Assembly (NCBI GenBank): GCA_035399845.1
Contig: DAOPJV010000001.1
Coordinates: 124,001 to 188,000 of the forward strand
Origin: ECT2AJA-110-A sp035399845
Lineage (GTDB): Bacteria > Planctomycetota > Phycisphaerae > UBA1845 > UTPLA1
DNA: 64,000 nt
Direction: 5' to 3'
This document shows positions 55,286 through 64,000 of this stretch, piece by piece. The translations under genes were made by a program, and so were the position numbers. The notes below the pieces were generated by a model. The model did not search any database. It saw only the letters and a list, made by a program, of their open reading frames with translations, and was not told the DNA's origin. Position 1 is the stretch's first letter. Each line of letters opens with the position of its first letter.

Positions 55286-56137
55286 TCAGGCGCCGGGCCC
55301 CTTCCACTTGACTGTCCTGACCATGTCATCGAAGGCGGCCTTCTGCTTCGCCATCGTTTCGACCGGTCCGACCGCCTTGAAGTACCACGGGCCGCCCGGC
55401 GTCTCCACAATCGCCGCCAGCATGCGCGAAGCGCCGGCCGGGCCGGAGCCGCCCATCATTGTGTTCGTGTACTTGCCGGCAATGTCAACTGTCGTGATCT
55501 TCAGACCGTTGACTTCCTGCGTTTCGACAACCCGGCTTGACTCGGGAATGGGTGCGCCATCCATGGTGGAGAACTGACCAGCCCAACGATCCACGTTCGC
55601 CATGACGCTGCCGGAATTCATACCGAAGTGATAGAGCACGAGTTCACCATCCGCCGCGTCACCTTCAGCGCGCGGGAGAAGGAACTGCGCCGTTCGCATC
55701 GGCTTCGTTGGCGCTTCGGCCGTCCATGTCGTCGGAACGTCGAAGCCGATCGGAAGGCCGGACAGATCCGGCGCGGGGCCCGACGGCGCAGTCTTCTGGC
55801 TGCCGGCGATGACCATGCCGGGCGGAAGCGCCGGATGTCCCTTCGGCAACTCCGTGGTGTTCTCAACGGGCGTTGGCGCCGCGCCGGAGATCGGCGGATG
55901 TCCGGCCGGCAGCGCGCCGTTCCCTGTCGCGGAACCACCGGCGCTCTCATTCATGAACGAGCGCATCGCAGCCGGGTCGGGTTTCGAGATCTCGGAATCC
56001 TCGAGCCCTCTCGTCTGGTCCGTCGCCGGCGACTTTTCCTTGCAGCCGGCGACCAGCGCGGCGCTGATTGCCAGTGCTGCAAACCATCTCGCTGAATTCC
56101 CGCGTTCAGTTTTCCGAATAGCCGCCATCCAACTCAT
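55286..56137 (-). CDS. Lipoprotein of unknown function
   Basis: A 283-residue lipoprotein: signal peptide with lipobox LVAGC at about Cys32, then a long Pro/Gly/Ser-rich, probably unfolded stretch to residue 125, then a compact alpha/beta domain (LSGLPIGFDVPTTWTAEAPT, YHFGMNSGSVMANVDRW, GGPWYFKAVGPVETMAKQKA). The C-terminal domain resembles bacterial proteins that test quality-type or PsbP-like folds, but I cannot name it. The start has AAGGAA before it. It follows the DedA gene on the same strand after 139 bases. Confidence 0.7.
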   Translation of the reverse strand: MSWMAAIRKTERGNSARWFAALAISAALVAGCKEKSPATDQTRGLEDSEISKPDPAAMRSFMNESAGGSATGNGALPAGHPPISGAAPTPVENTTELPKGHPALPPGMVIAGSQKTAPSGPAPDLSGLPIGFDVPTTWTAEAPTKPMRTAQFLLPRAEGDAADGELVLYHFGMNSGSVMANVDRWAGQFSTMDGAPIPESSRVVETQEVNGLKITTVDIAGKYTNTMMGGSGPAGASRMLAAIVETPGGPWYFKAVGPVETMAKQKAAFDDMVRTVKWKGPGA

Positions 56138-56276
56138 AGGGAAGTTCCTTCGTCTCTGTTCTGATGTTTGATTTCGCGTGACGCGTTCGACGGAATTGTA
56201 GGTCCAACAGGCCTGTCACGCATGTCGACCGCGCCCGCCGCTCGCCGCCCCCAAAGAGCGACGTTCTGCATCGCCA

Positions 56277-57065
56277 TTACGCTCGCTGTGAAGCGGCCGA
56301 TCGCGCCGACGAGGCGTCGTCTCGTCGAGCGGCAACGGAATCCGCCATGGCCTGGGAGACAGCGGCCTCAGCGGCGCCGTCCTGCTTCACCTTCCCGGAG
56401 GCCTCGGCCAGGATTTCGGCGCCGACGTGCGGGTCGGAGATCCCCTCATGGCCCTTCTTCCGCAGGTTTCGATAGTACTCGTAGATAATCCACGCCACGA
56501 TCAATGCGACAGCAACGGCCGCAATGACAATCGCCGCGATCTTGGCGCTGTTGTAAACCGCCGTCAGCTTGGCGTGGAAGAACCAGCCCGCCCAGACCCA
56601 CAGGGGGACCGAAAGGATGGCGGCCGTTCCGTCGAAGGCGAGCAGCTTCCAGTAGGGAACCTTGAAGACACCCGCTGAGAGAAACAGGACACAGCGAAGC
56701 CCCGGCATGAACCTGCCCGCGAACAGGATCTTCGCTCCGTGATGGTCGTACTTCTCGCGCGCCTTTTCAATCAGCCAGGGTTTCGCAAACCGACGGAACC
56801 ATCGCTTCTCGACAATCGCGGGGCCAAAGCGGCGCCCGAGATAAAACATGACGGAATCGCCCGCGATCACGCCCGCCAGGCCTGTCAGGCACATGTACAC
56901 GAGCGGCCACATCTCGGCGCCATAGCTCTCGCGAACAATGAAACCCGAGAGGATCAGCGGAATGTCTTCCGGGATCGGCACGCCGAATCCGGCGGCGATC
57001 AGGATGAAGAACAGGCCGGGATACGACCAGGTCGACAGGAATTGAAAGATCTGTTGATGTTCCAC
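56277..57065 (-). CDS. DedA/SNARE-associated (VTT domain) membrane protein
   Basis: A 262-residue integral membrane protein of the DedA family, linked to undecaprenyl-phosphate or other lipid flipping. It has the reentrant-loop motif GFGVPIPEDIPLILSGF and the family's GRFMPGLRCVLFLSAG with its conserved Arg and Pro. Several membrane helices follow. The C-terminal 60 residues are Ala-rich, charged and cytoplasmic. Its N-terminus lies 51 bases after the HEAT-like gene on the same strand. Confidence 0.88.
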   Translation of the reverse strand: MEHQQIFQFLSTWSYPGLFFILIAAGFGVPIPEDIPLILSGFIVRESYGAEMWPLVYMCLTGLAGVIAGDSVMFYLGRRFGPAIVEKRWFRRFAKPWLIEKAREKYDHHGAKILFAGRFMPGLRCVLFLSAGVFKVPYWKLLAFDGTAAILSVPLWVWAGWFFHAKLTAVYNSAKIAAIVIAAVAVALIVAWIIYEYYRNLRKKGHEGISDPHVGAEILAEASGKVKQDGAAEAAVSQAMADSVAARRDDASSARSAASQRA

Positions 57066-57116
57066 GGCGATCGCTTTGTCGAGTTCGAGTCGTGTCCGCT
57101 CAGTTCATGCGCTCTC

Positions 57117-57884
57117 TCAGCCGCCCGTCGACGCGATCTGCGGCGAGTCCGCTTCGCGATGCGCCGATTGTGTCCCAGGTCCGGCCAGCGCCGCAACCGC
57201 CGCGGTTCGAACAGCGGTATCTTCATCCTTTGCAAGCATTTGAAGCCACGCCTGACGACTGACGCCACCCCTATCGTTTACATATCGGACAAGCCACAAT
57301 CGACGCCCCACGTTAAGCGTATTCATGTGTGTCCGCATCTCGGCGAGACCGACCTCGCCCAGACGAAGCAGCCCGGCGCACGCCTCATCCTTCACGGCGC
57401 CACACTGCGCGTCCTTCAGGCAGGCGCCAAGGCGCTCGGCGGCGCGGGAAGGCGGCTCCACGAGTGAGAGAATTCGCGTGGCCTCCGCCGCAATGCGCTC
57501 TCTCGGAGAGGAACGAAGGCGAAACAGCGCGTCCTCCATCGAGCGATCGCTGATGAACGCCTCGCCGATGCGGATGGCGGCCCACTGCTGCTGCTCAGAC
57601 GGCGAGCGAACAATCGCGGCGCGAATCTGTGGCAGAACGTACTTGGCGACCTTGGGCCGCTCCTTCAGCTGTGCCGCCTTCTCGGCGAGCTCTTCCGCCG
57701 ATCGGTTTTCCAGCGAAAGCACCAGGGTCCTCACGCGATCCTGAAGCTGCCAGCGGTCATAAAACCGCCACGCAAGGATCCCGATCGATCCGAGGATCGT
57801 GACAGTCAGAATGCAGGCGGTCGTCGCCACCAGAAATGGCCCGAACCAACCGTCCTTCGTTCGCGTCCCGTCGTCCATCAGCAC
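57117..57884 (-). CDS. Membrane-anchored HEAT-like repeat protein
   Basis: A 255-residue protein with a short N-terminal cytoplasmic part, one membrane helix (about residues 17-39) and a helical extracytoplasmic domain that looks like degenerate HEAT repeats (for example RAAIVRSPSEQQQWAAIRIG, SRQAWLQMLAKDEDTAVRTA). No known function. It starts 32 bases after the parB stop; a perfect palindrome at 57903-57922 lies just before it and may control it. Confidence 0.6.
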   Translation of the reverse strand: MLMDDGTRTKDGWFGPFLVATTACILTVTILGSIGILAWRFYDRWQLQDRVRTLVLSLENRSAEELAEKAAQLKERPKVAKYVLPQIRAAIVRSPSEQQQWAAIRIGEAFISDRSMEDALFRLRSSPRERIAAEATRILSLVEPPSRAAERLGACLKDAQCGAVKDEACAGLLRLGEVGLAEMRTHMNTLNVGRRLWLVRYVNDRGGVSRQAWLQMLAKDEDTAVRTAAVAALAGPGTQSAHREADSPQIASTGG

Positions 57885-57902
57885 CTTTCTCTGCGACCCA
57901 TT

Positions 57903-57922
57903 ATTTAGACATTTGTCTAAAT
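57903..57922. promoter_or_regulatory. Palindrome ATTTAGACATTTGTCTAAAT
   Basis: A perfect 20-base inverted repeat overlapping the parB stop codon, about 20 bases before the HEAT-like gene start. It shares the core TAGAC-N4-GTCTA with 60152-60167 and 60203-60222. It could be an operator. Confidence 0.5.
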
Positions 57923-58927
57923 GTCAGTCGACTCCCGCTCGACGCCCAGGCGTGTCGTGATCTTCTCAAAGTCATCAAGATTGTAATACTCAATCACGAT
58001 CCTGCCCGTATGCCGCTTGCGCCCCTCTTTCACGGCCACGCGCGTGCCCAGGATCGACGTCAGGCGGTCCTGCATCTCGACGACCGCCGGCCGCTGCGAC
58101 TTCGCCTGCGCCTGCGCCGCCTCTTCATCCTTCGGCTGCGACGCCTCCGTCACAGCCTGTTCGGTCCGTCGGACCGACCAGCCCTCTGCCACGATGCGTT
58201 CGGCGATCAGCGTCTGAGTGGCCGGATCTGTGACAGCCAAAAGGGCTTTGCCATGACCGACCGATAACTCGCCGCCACCGAGCATCTCAAGCGGCCGCTC
58301 AGCGAGCCCCAGGAGCCGAATGAAATTGGCGACGCTCGATCGATCCTCCCCCATGCGCGTTGCGACTTCTTCCTGAGAGAGTCCATGCTTCTGAATCAGC
58401 GTTCGATAGGCCCGCGCCTTCTCGACGGGGTTCAGATTCTCTCGCTGAACATTCTCGATGAGCGCTAACTCAAGCATGTCGTCATCGCGGACATTTCGCA
58501 CGATGACCGGCACACGCTCCAGCTTTGCGAGTTTTGACGCCCGGAGCCGTCGTTCGCCGGCGACAAGCTCATACCCCCCTTCGATCGGGCGAACAACGAT
58601 TGGCTGCAGGGCGCCACGCTGTCGAAGCGATTCGGCAAGGGCGGCGAGTCGATCCGGGTCGAAGGTCCGCCGGGGCTGCGATGGATTGGTTCGGATCTGA
58701 TCGACTCGAAGCTCCGAGACAGGGGGGCGCGCGGCGGCGGACGTCGGCGCCTTGTCCGTCGCCGCGACCGCCGGTGGACGCGACGGCGGGGCCTCTGAAG
58801 CAACGGCGGGCTTGGCGGGTTCCGGCGTCCTGGCGGGCTCAGGCGTCTTCTCCACCTGCGTATTCAGATCGCTCCGAATCAGCGAGGAGAGCCCCCTGCC
58901 AAGCCGCTTGTTGTTCGTTTTGCTCAT
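57917..58927 (-). CDS. parB: Chromosome partitioning protein ParB
   Basis: A 336-residue CTP-dependent DNA clamp that loads at parS sites and helps segregate the chromosome. It has the ParA-contact box RLGRGLSSLI at residues 8-17, a Pro/Ala linker, the CTPase motif GERRLRA at 124-130, ENVQRENLNPVEKA, the helix-turn-helix at about 182-204 and a C-terminal dimerisation domain. The ATG at 58927 follows GGAGGG; longer starts have no support. Three parS-like palindromes lie just upstream. No parA is seen beside it, which is unusual. Confidence 0.96.
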   Translation of the reverse strand: MSKTNNKRLGRGLSSLIRSDLNTQVEKTPEPARTPEPAKPAVASEAPPSRPPAVAATDKAPTSAAARPPVSELRVDQIRTNPSQPRRTFDPDRLAALAESLRQRGALQPIVVRPIEGGYELVAGERRLRASKLAKLERVPVIVRNVRDDDMLELALIENVQRENLNPVEKARAYRTLIQKHGLSQEEVATRMGEDRSSVANFIRLLGLAERPLEMLGGGELSVGHGKALLAVTDPATQTLIAERIVAEGWSVRRTEQAVTEASQPKDEEAAQAQAKSQRPAVVEMQDRLTSILGTRVAVKEGRKRHTGRIVIEYYNLDDFEKITTRLGVERESTDI

Positions 58928-58991
58928 CCTTGAACCCTCCGACGAAAAGTCTGCGCCGAATCGGCGGGGCCCGAAGCCGCCAAACACAAAA

Positions 58992-59007
58992 TGTTCCACG
59001 TGGAACG
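58992..59007. promoter_or_regulatory. parS-like site 1
   Basis: TGTTCCACGTGGAACG: fifteen of sixteen bases agree with the perfect palindrome found at the two other sites. It resembles the widespread ParB-binding sequence TGTTTCACGTGAAACA. Confidence 0.8.
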
Positions 59008-59068
59008 CGACATAATACCGGCGACGGAGAACCGTCACAACAACGCCATCTGCGCGCGGAACACGACA

Positions 59069-59084
59069 TGTTCCACGTGGAACA
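59069..59084. promoter_or_regulatory. parS-like site 2
   Basis: TGTTCCACGTGGAACA, a perfect palindrome which extends to a 24-base perfect palindrome at 59065-59088. Best ParB-binding candidate in the window. Confidence 0.88.
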
Positions 59085-59315
59085 TGTCGCCATGCCTCCC
59101 CAATAGCCCGGCGCCGGATGGTCACATACCCACGGTAGCGACCGATCGAACGCGCCCCAGAAGGACTACGTCGCCCCAACTGGACCATCCTCATGACACG
59201 ACCGACGCGTCCGTAAGGTAAAGCAATCCGCCGGAATCGGATACCGACCGCCTGCACACGTCCCCCAAGCCCCGGGGCCGGCCCTCCAGCTCAATCACAC
59301 CGACCACCCTCACAT

Positions 59316-59331
59316 GTTCCACGTGGAACAA
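59316..59331. promoter_or_regulatory. parS-like site 3
   Basis: TGTTCCACGTGGAACA, identical in its 16-base core to site 2. Confidence 0.88.
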
Positions 59332-59459
59332 GGAAATTGGGCCGTCCTATAATCTCTCGGCCTCGGATCGCTGATTTCGTCCTATGTGCTACCGTTTGCC
59401 CACACCCCGATAGAAGTACGAGTGCGTCCTGATATCCTTTACTTCCAGAGGGAAGCCCC

Positions 59460-59762
59460 ATGCCACACACCACGCGCCAACGTTCGATTCACGCCCGATT
59501 CGGCACACGCTCCCGACTCTGCGGCCTCCTTCTCGCCATCACCCTCCTCGCGTCACCTGGCTGCGCCTCCGACCCGGTCTCCCAGGACCGGATCCGGCAG
59601 CGAAACGCGCGTGTCGATCGAACAGTCACTAAGATCAAACAATCGGAGGCCAGACGCCCCGCGAAGTTCGATGACACGATGAAGGACATTTCCCGCGATC
59701 AGGAGAGAAAAAAGGCGCAGTTTCGCGAGACGATGCGTACACTCGGAGATCGATTCTGGTAA
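59460..59762 (+). CDS. Small lipoprotein, 100 residues
   Basis: A signal peptide with Arg-rich start, hydrophobic core and lipobox ASPGC near Cys36 marks it as a lipoprotein. The mature 65 residues are highly charged and helical (RQRNARVDRTVTKIKQSEAR, then ISRDQERKKAQFRETMRTLG), likely a coiled coil. A GAGGGAA ribosome site precedes the ATG. It is followed after 58 bases by a Cys-rich gene on the same strand. No function can be given. Confidence 0.7.
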   Translation: MPHTTRQRSIHARFGTRSRLCGLLLAITLLASPGCASDPVSQDRIRQRNARVDRTVTKIKQSEARRPAKFDDTMKDISRDQERKKAQFRETMRTLGDRFW

Positions 59763-59820
59763 CGGGAAGTCCGGCGGGGCGGCCACGCCCCAACGCCATC
59801 TAGGGAAGGCGGGTAGAACC

Positions 59821-60144
59821 ATGATCCAATGCAGCGACTGTGAATACTGCAGCCGGGACGCCCTTGGGCGGGTCTCGCTCACCTGCGACCCGTTTTCGAC
59901 CATCAAGGAACCTGAGTGCATCGCGAAGCTGCAACTGGCTCGCGAAATCGAGAATGGCCAGAAGCTCGATCGCCTGGTCGCCGCCTACGAATCCACCTTA
60001 ACGATCTACCGTCGGCTCCAACCGATGCAGGAACGCATCATGGAGCACATGGAGCGGGAAATCTCCGATACGGAGGAGACAGACTCCTGGAAGTACGGCG
60101 GCGAAGAAGACGACGAAGACAACTTCGGTGAGTTCGGGCACTGA
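59821..60144 (+). CDS. Cys-containing hypothetical protein, 107 residues
   Basis: A small soluble acidic protein. Its N-terminus has the cysteines MIQCSDCEYCSRDALGRVSL followed by LTCDPF and PECIA, a spacing that could bind zinc or an iron-sulfur cluster. A helical middle (REIENGQKLDRLVAAYESTL) and an acidic tail (EEDDEDNFGEFGH) follow. I do not recognise a family name. An AGGGAAGGCGGG stretch precedes the ATG. It is convergent with the cysteine dioxygenase gene. Confidence 0.7.
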   Translation: MIQCSDCEYCSRDALGRVSLTCDPFSTIKEPECIAKLQLAREIENGQKLDRLVAAYESTLTIYRRLQPMQERIMEHMEREISDTEETDSWKYGGEEDDEDNFGEFGH

Positions 60145-60151
60145 CCAATAT

Positions 60152-60222
60152 TTAGACCCACGTCTATATTCTCTGTCATCACCGCCCCGGGCCCATCGCC
60201 ACATATAGACCTCCGTCTATAT
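60152..60222. promoter_or_regulatory. Two TAGAC-N4-GTCTA palindromes
   Basis: TTAGACCCACGTCTAT at 60152-60167 and ATATAGACCTCCGTCTATAT at 60203-60222. Both share the core of the palindrome at 57903-57922. They lie between two convergent genes, 35 bases apart, where no promoter for either is expected. Confidence 0.5.
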
Positions 60223-60317
60223 TAAGCCGGCGTCGCAACCACACACTCGCATCGCGCCTGGTTGTGCGAAACTCCTGAATCACCAAAGGTAACAGCAACG
60301 TTCAATGCCGGACGCGA

Positions 60318-60938
60318 CTAGATTCCATCGCCGTGGCAGAACTCGAAGACGGGATCCGCGAACTCGCCAACAATGTCATCCGTCAGCGAATACGTGCCCA
60401 TGACGAGCAGGGGGGGTGAGTAAATGTGCAGTGTCACCAGCGGTTTTTCGTCGGATTGCAGATTGGACACCTGATGTATGTCGGCGTCCTGCGAACCACA
60501 GACACCGCCCTCCTTCAGAACGCTGGTCGTCGTCGGATAGATCAGGCCGTTGGCGCTGAACTCGAAGAGTGTTTCAGTCATCTCACCTTCGAGAACACGA
60601 ACGCCACAACTCGAACCGCGATGGTCATGGATCGGGCTTCGCTGACCGTTCTTCCAGCAGAGCACGAGCGCGTGATAGGCGGACCCCGAGCGAAAGAGAT
60701 TTCGCTGGTAGTGCTCGTCGCCAAATCGAGCGTAGGGGCGCACATCGGCGAGCGATATGTCCAGCCGACGAAGCAGCTCCTCCAGGCGTGACAGCGGAAC
60801 TCGGTCCGAGTATCCGTTCAGCTGCTCGAAGAACTCGGCAAGGCTGATAGGCGACGAGGGGTCGCGGACGTCAGTTGTGTTCTCCATCGCTCCCATCAAC
60901 TCCATCGGGCGCCTGTCACCCGGAACCATCACCGACAC
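60318..60938 (-). CDS. Cysteine dioxygenase family protein
   Basis: A 206-residue cupin enzyme that likely oxidises cysteine to cysteine sulfinate. The three iron ligands are His104 and His106 in SPIHDHRGSS and His155 in DIHQVSN. Cys111 lies five residues after His106, the position of the Cys-Tyr crosslink cysteine in mammalian enzymes, and a Tyr is present in LHIYSPP. In-frame ATGs at 60905, 60896 and 60887 are alternative starts, and the true one is uncertain. It is divergent from the sigma factor. Confidence 0.88.
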   Translation of the reverse strand: MSVMVPGDRRPMELMGAMENTTDVRDPSSPISLAEFFEQLNGYSDRVPLSRLEELLRRLDISLADVRPYARFGDEHYQRNLFRSGSAYHALVLCWKNGQRSPIHDHRGSSCGVRVLEGEMTETLFEFSANGLIYPTTTSVLKEGGVCGSQDADIHQVSNLQSDEKPLVTLHIYSPPLLVMGTYSLTDDIVGEFADPVFEFCHGDGI

Positions 60939-61174
60939 ACAGATCAGACCTAATTATCGACAGAATAGGCAATTAGGCCATTCTGGAAAACCGGAAATCC
61001 CGGATCCATCGACCGAGCCCCCCGACGGACGCGCAAATTATGCCACATCACAGTGCTGGCGACAGACCCTCGTTTTGGTTGATTGCCACGCACGCCGACA
61101 GGACAATGGTACGGAGAAGGGGGCGGCCGGCGAACTACTCTCGGGGCGACGTCGCACAGGCAGGGACTCAGCGC

Positions 61175-61740
61175 ATGTCCGAGGCGGATGATACACCCAA
61201 TGAACCCCAGCCGGCGGCGACCGCGCTGATTGAGGTCGTCTACCAGGAACTGCGTCGACTGGCGGCGGAGTACCTTCAGCGCGAGCGACCTGATCACACG
61301 CTTCAGCCGACGGCCCTCGTTCACGAGGCCTACGTTCGACTGTCCGAGCTCGATCGCATCGAATGGCGTGATCGAACGCATTTCTATGCGGCGGCGGCCG
61401 GCGCCATTCGCCGTGTCCTCGTCGATCACGCGCGGCGGCGGAAGGCGGCCAAGCGCGGCGGCGGCTGGCGGCAGATCACACTTTCAGGGCTGGGAAGCGA
61501 CGCCGACGCGCCGGAAATCGACGTCCTGGCCCTGGACGAGGCGCTGGGGAAACTGGCGGCGCTCGACGAACGCAAGGCGCGTGTCGTCGAGCTGCGTTTC
61601 TTTGCGGGCATGACCATCGACGAAACGGCGCGGTCCCTCGGCGTCGGAACGACGACGGTCGAAGACGACTGGGCCTTCGCCAAATCCTGGCTCCGTCGAG
61701 CCCTGGGCGACGATGTCGAGGGCCAGCAACACAACCCATC

Positions 61741-61744
<4 letters not shown>
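61175..61744 (+). CDS. ECF-type RNA polymerase sigma factor
   Basis: A 189-residue sigma factor of the group found in planctomycetes beside Ser/Thr kinases. Region 2 has VVYQELRRLAAEYLQRER, HTLQPTALVHEAYVRL and FYAAAAGAIRRVLVDHARRR; region 4 has VVELRFFAGMTIDETARSLG, a helix-turn-helix. The ATG at 61175 is the best fit, though an ATG at 61106 would add 23 residues. Its stop overlaps the start of the kinase gene by 4 bases (GTGA), so translation is coupled. The kinase probably regulates it or shares its signal. Confidence 0.9.

Positions 61745-64000
<2,256 letters not shown>

Larger units (their letters stand above)
58928..59459. other. Intergenic region with a cluster of parS sites
   Basis: Over 530 bases without a gene, holding three parS-like palindromes listed separately and the promoters of parB (minus) and of the small lipoprotein (plus). 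The rest shows no recognisable structure. Confidence 0.7.

Overview
The window reads as a chromosomal piece of a GC-rich planctomycete, most likely of the Phycisphaerae or a related lineage. The signs are PEP-CTERM and GC-transmembrane-Arg anchored surface proteins, dockerin-like type I repeats on secreted proteins, an ECF sigma factor coupled to a TPR-bearing Ser/Thr kinase, and dispersed hairpin repeats between genes. This assignment is inferred from gene content, not from a marker-gene comparison.

Layout: 0-5.6 kb holds the end of an unknown gene, a hybrid histidine kinase, a small hypothetical protein, a lipoprotein aminopeptidase and an O-methyltransferase. 5.9-14.6 kb holds two tandem paralogous secreted beta-helix proteins of about 1,140 residues and a PEP-CTERM protein. 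15-17 kb holds isocitrate dehydrogenase and a small membrane protein. 17.2-23.1 kb is a fatty-acid operon, rpmF-plsX-fabH-fabD-fabG-acpP-fabF, with a good sigma-70 type promoter and an intrinsic terminator. It is followed by a stand-alone FliN-like protein and by psd-pssA for phosphatidylethanolamine synthesis.

25.7-38.5 kb is the centre of interest: an uninterrupted run of minus-strand genes that looks like a bacterial ESCRT-III/Vps4-type membrane-remodelling locus. It contains an AAA ATPase with an N-terminal MIT-like domain and Vps4-like motifs, three Snf7/ESCRT-III-like coiled-coil proteins (one with a CHMP7-like arrangement of a winged-helix-like region before the ESCRT-III-like core, one ending in a MIM1-like motif), PspC, zinc-ribbon and membrane PH-like adaptor proteins, a Ser/Thr kinase with C-terminal zinc ribbons, a TPR lipoprotein and an SPFH-like/beta-propeller protein. 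A truncated second copy of the ATPase 5' end shows that part of the locus was duplicated.

38.6-42.3 kb holds efp, a hydrolase-like gene and accB-accC. 42.3-45.4 kb carries repeat copies flanking a small membrane protein and an FG-GAP/dockerin-like secreted protein. 45.4-50.6 kb holds a HAD-like protein, yeaH-spoVR, and DUF3124 and YjbQ proteins. 50.7-57.9 kb holds a large beta-propeller di-haem secreted protein, ilvE, a lipoprotein, a DedA protein and a HEAT-like membrane protein. 57.9-59.4 kb is parB with three parS-like palindromes, which suggests that the replication origin is not far away. The end of the window has a small lipoprotein, a Cys-rich protein, a cysteine dioxygenase, and the ECF sigma factor overlapping the truncated Ser/Thr kinase. 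No tRNA, rRNA, CRISPR array, insertion sequence or prophage was recognised.
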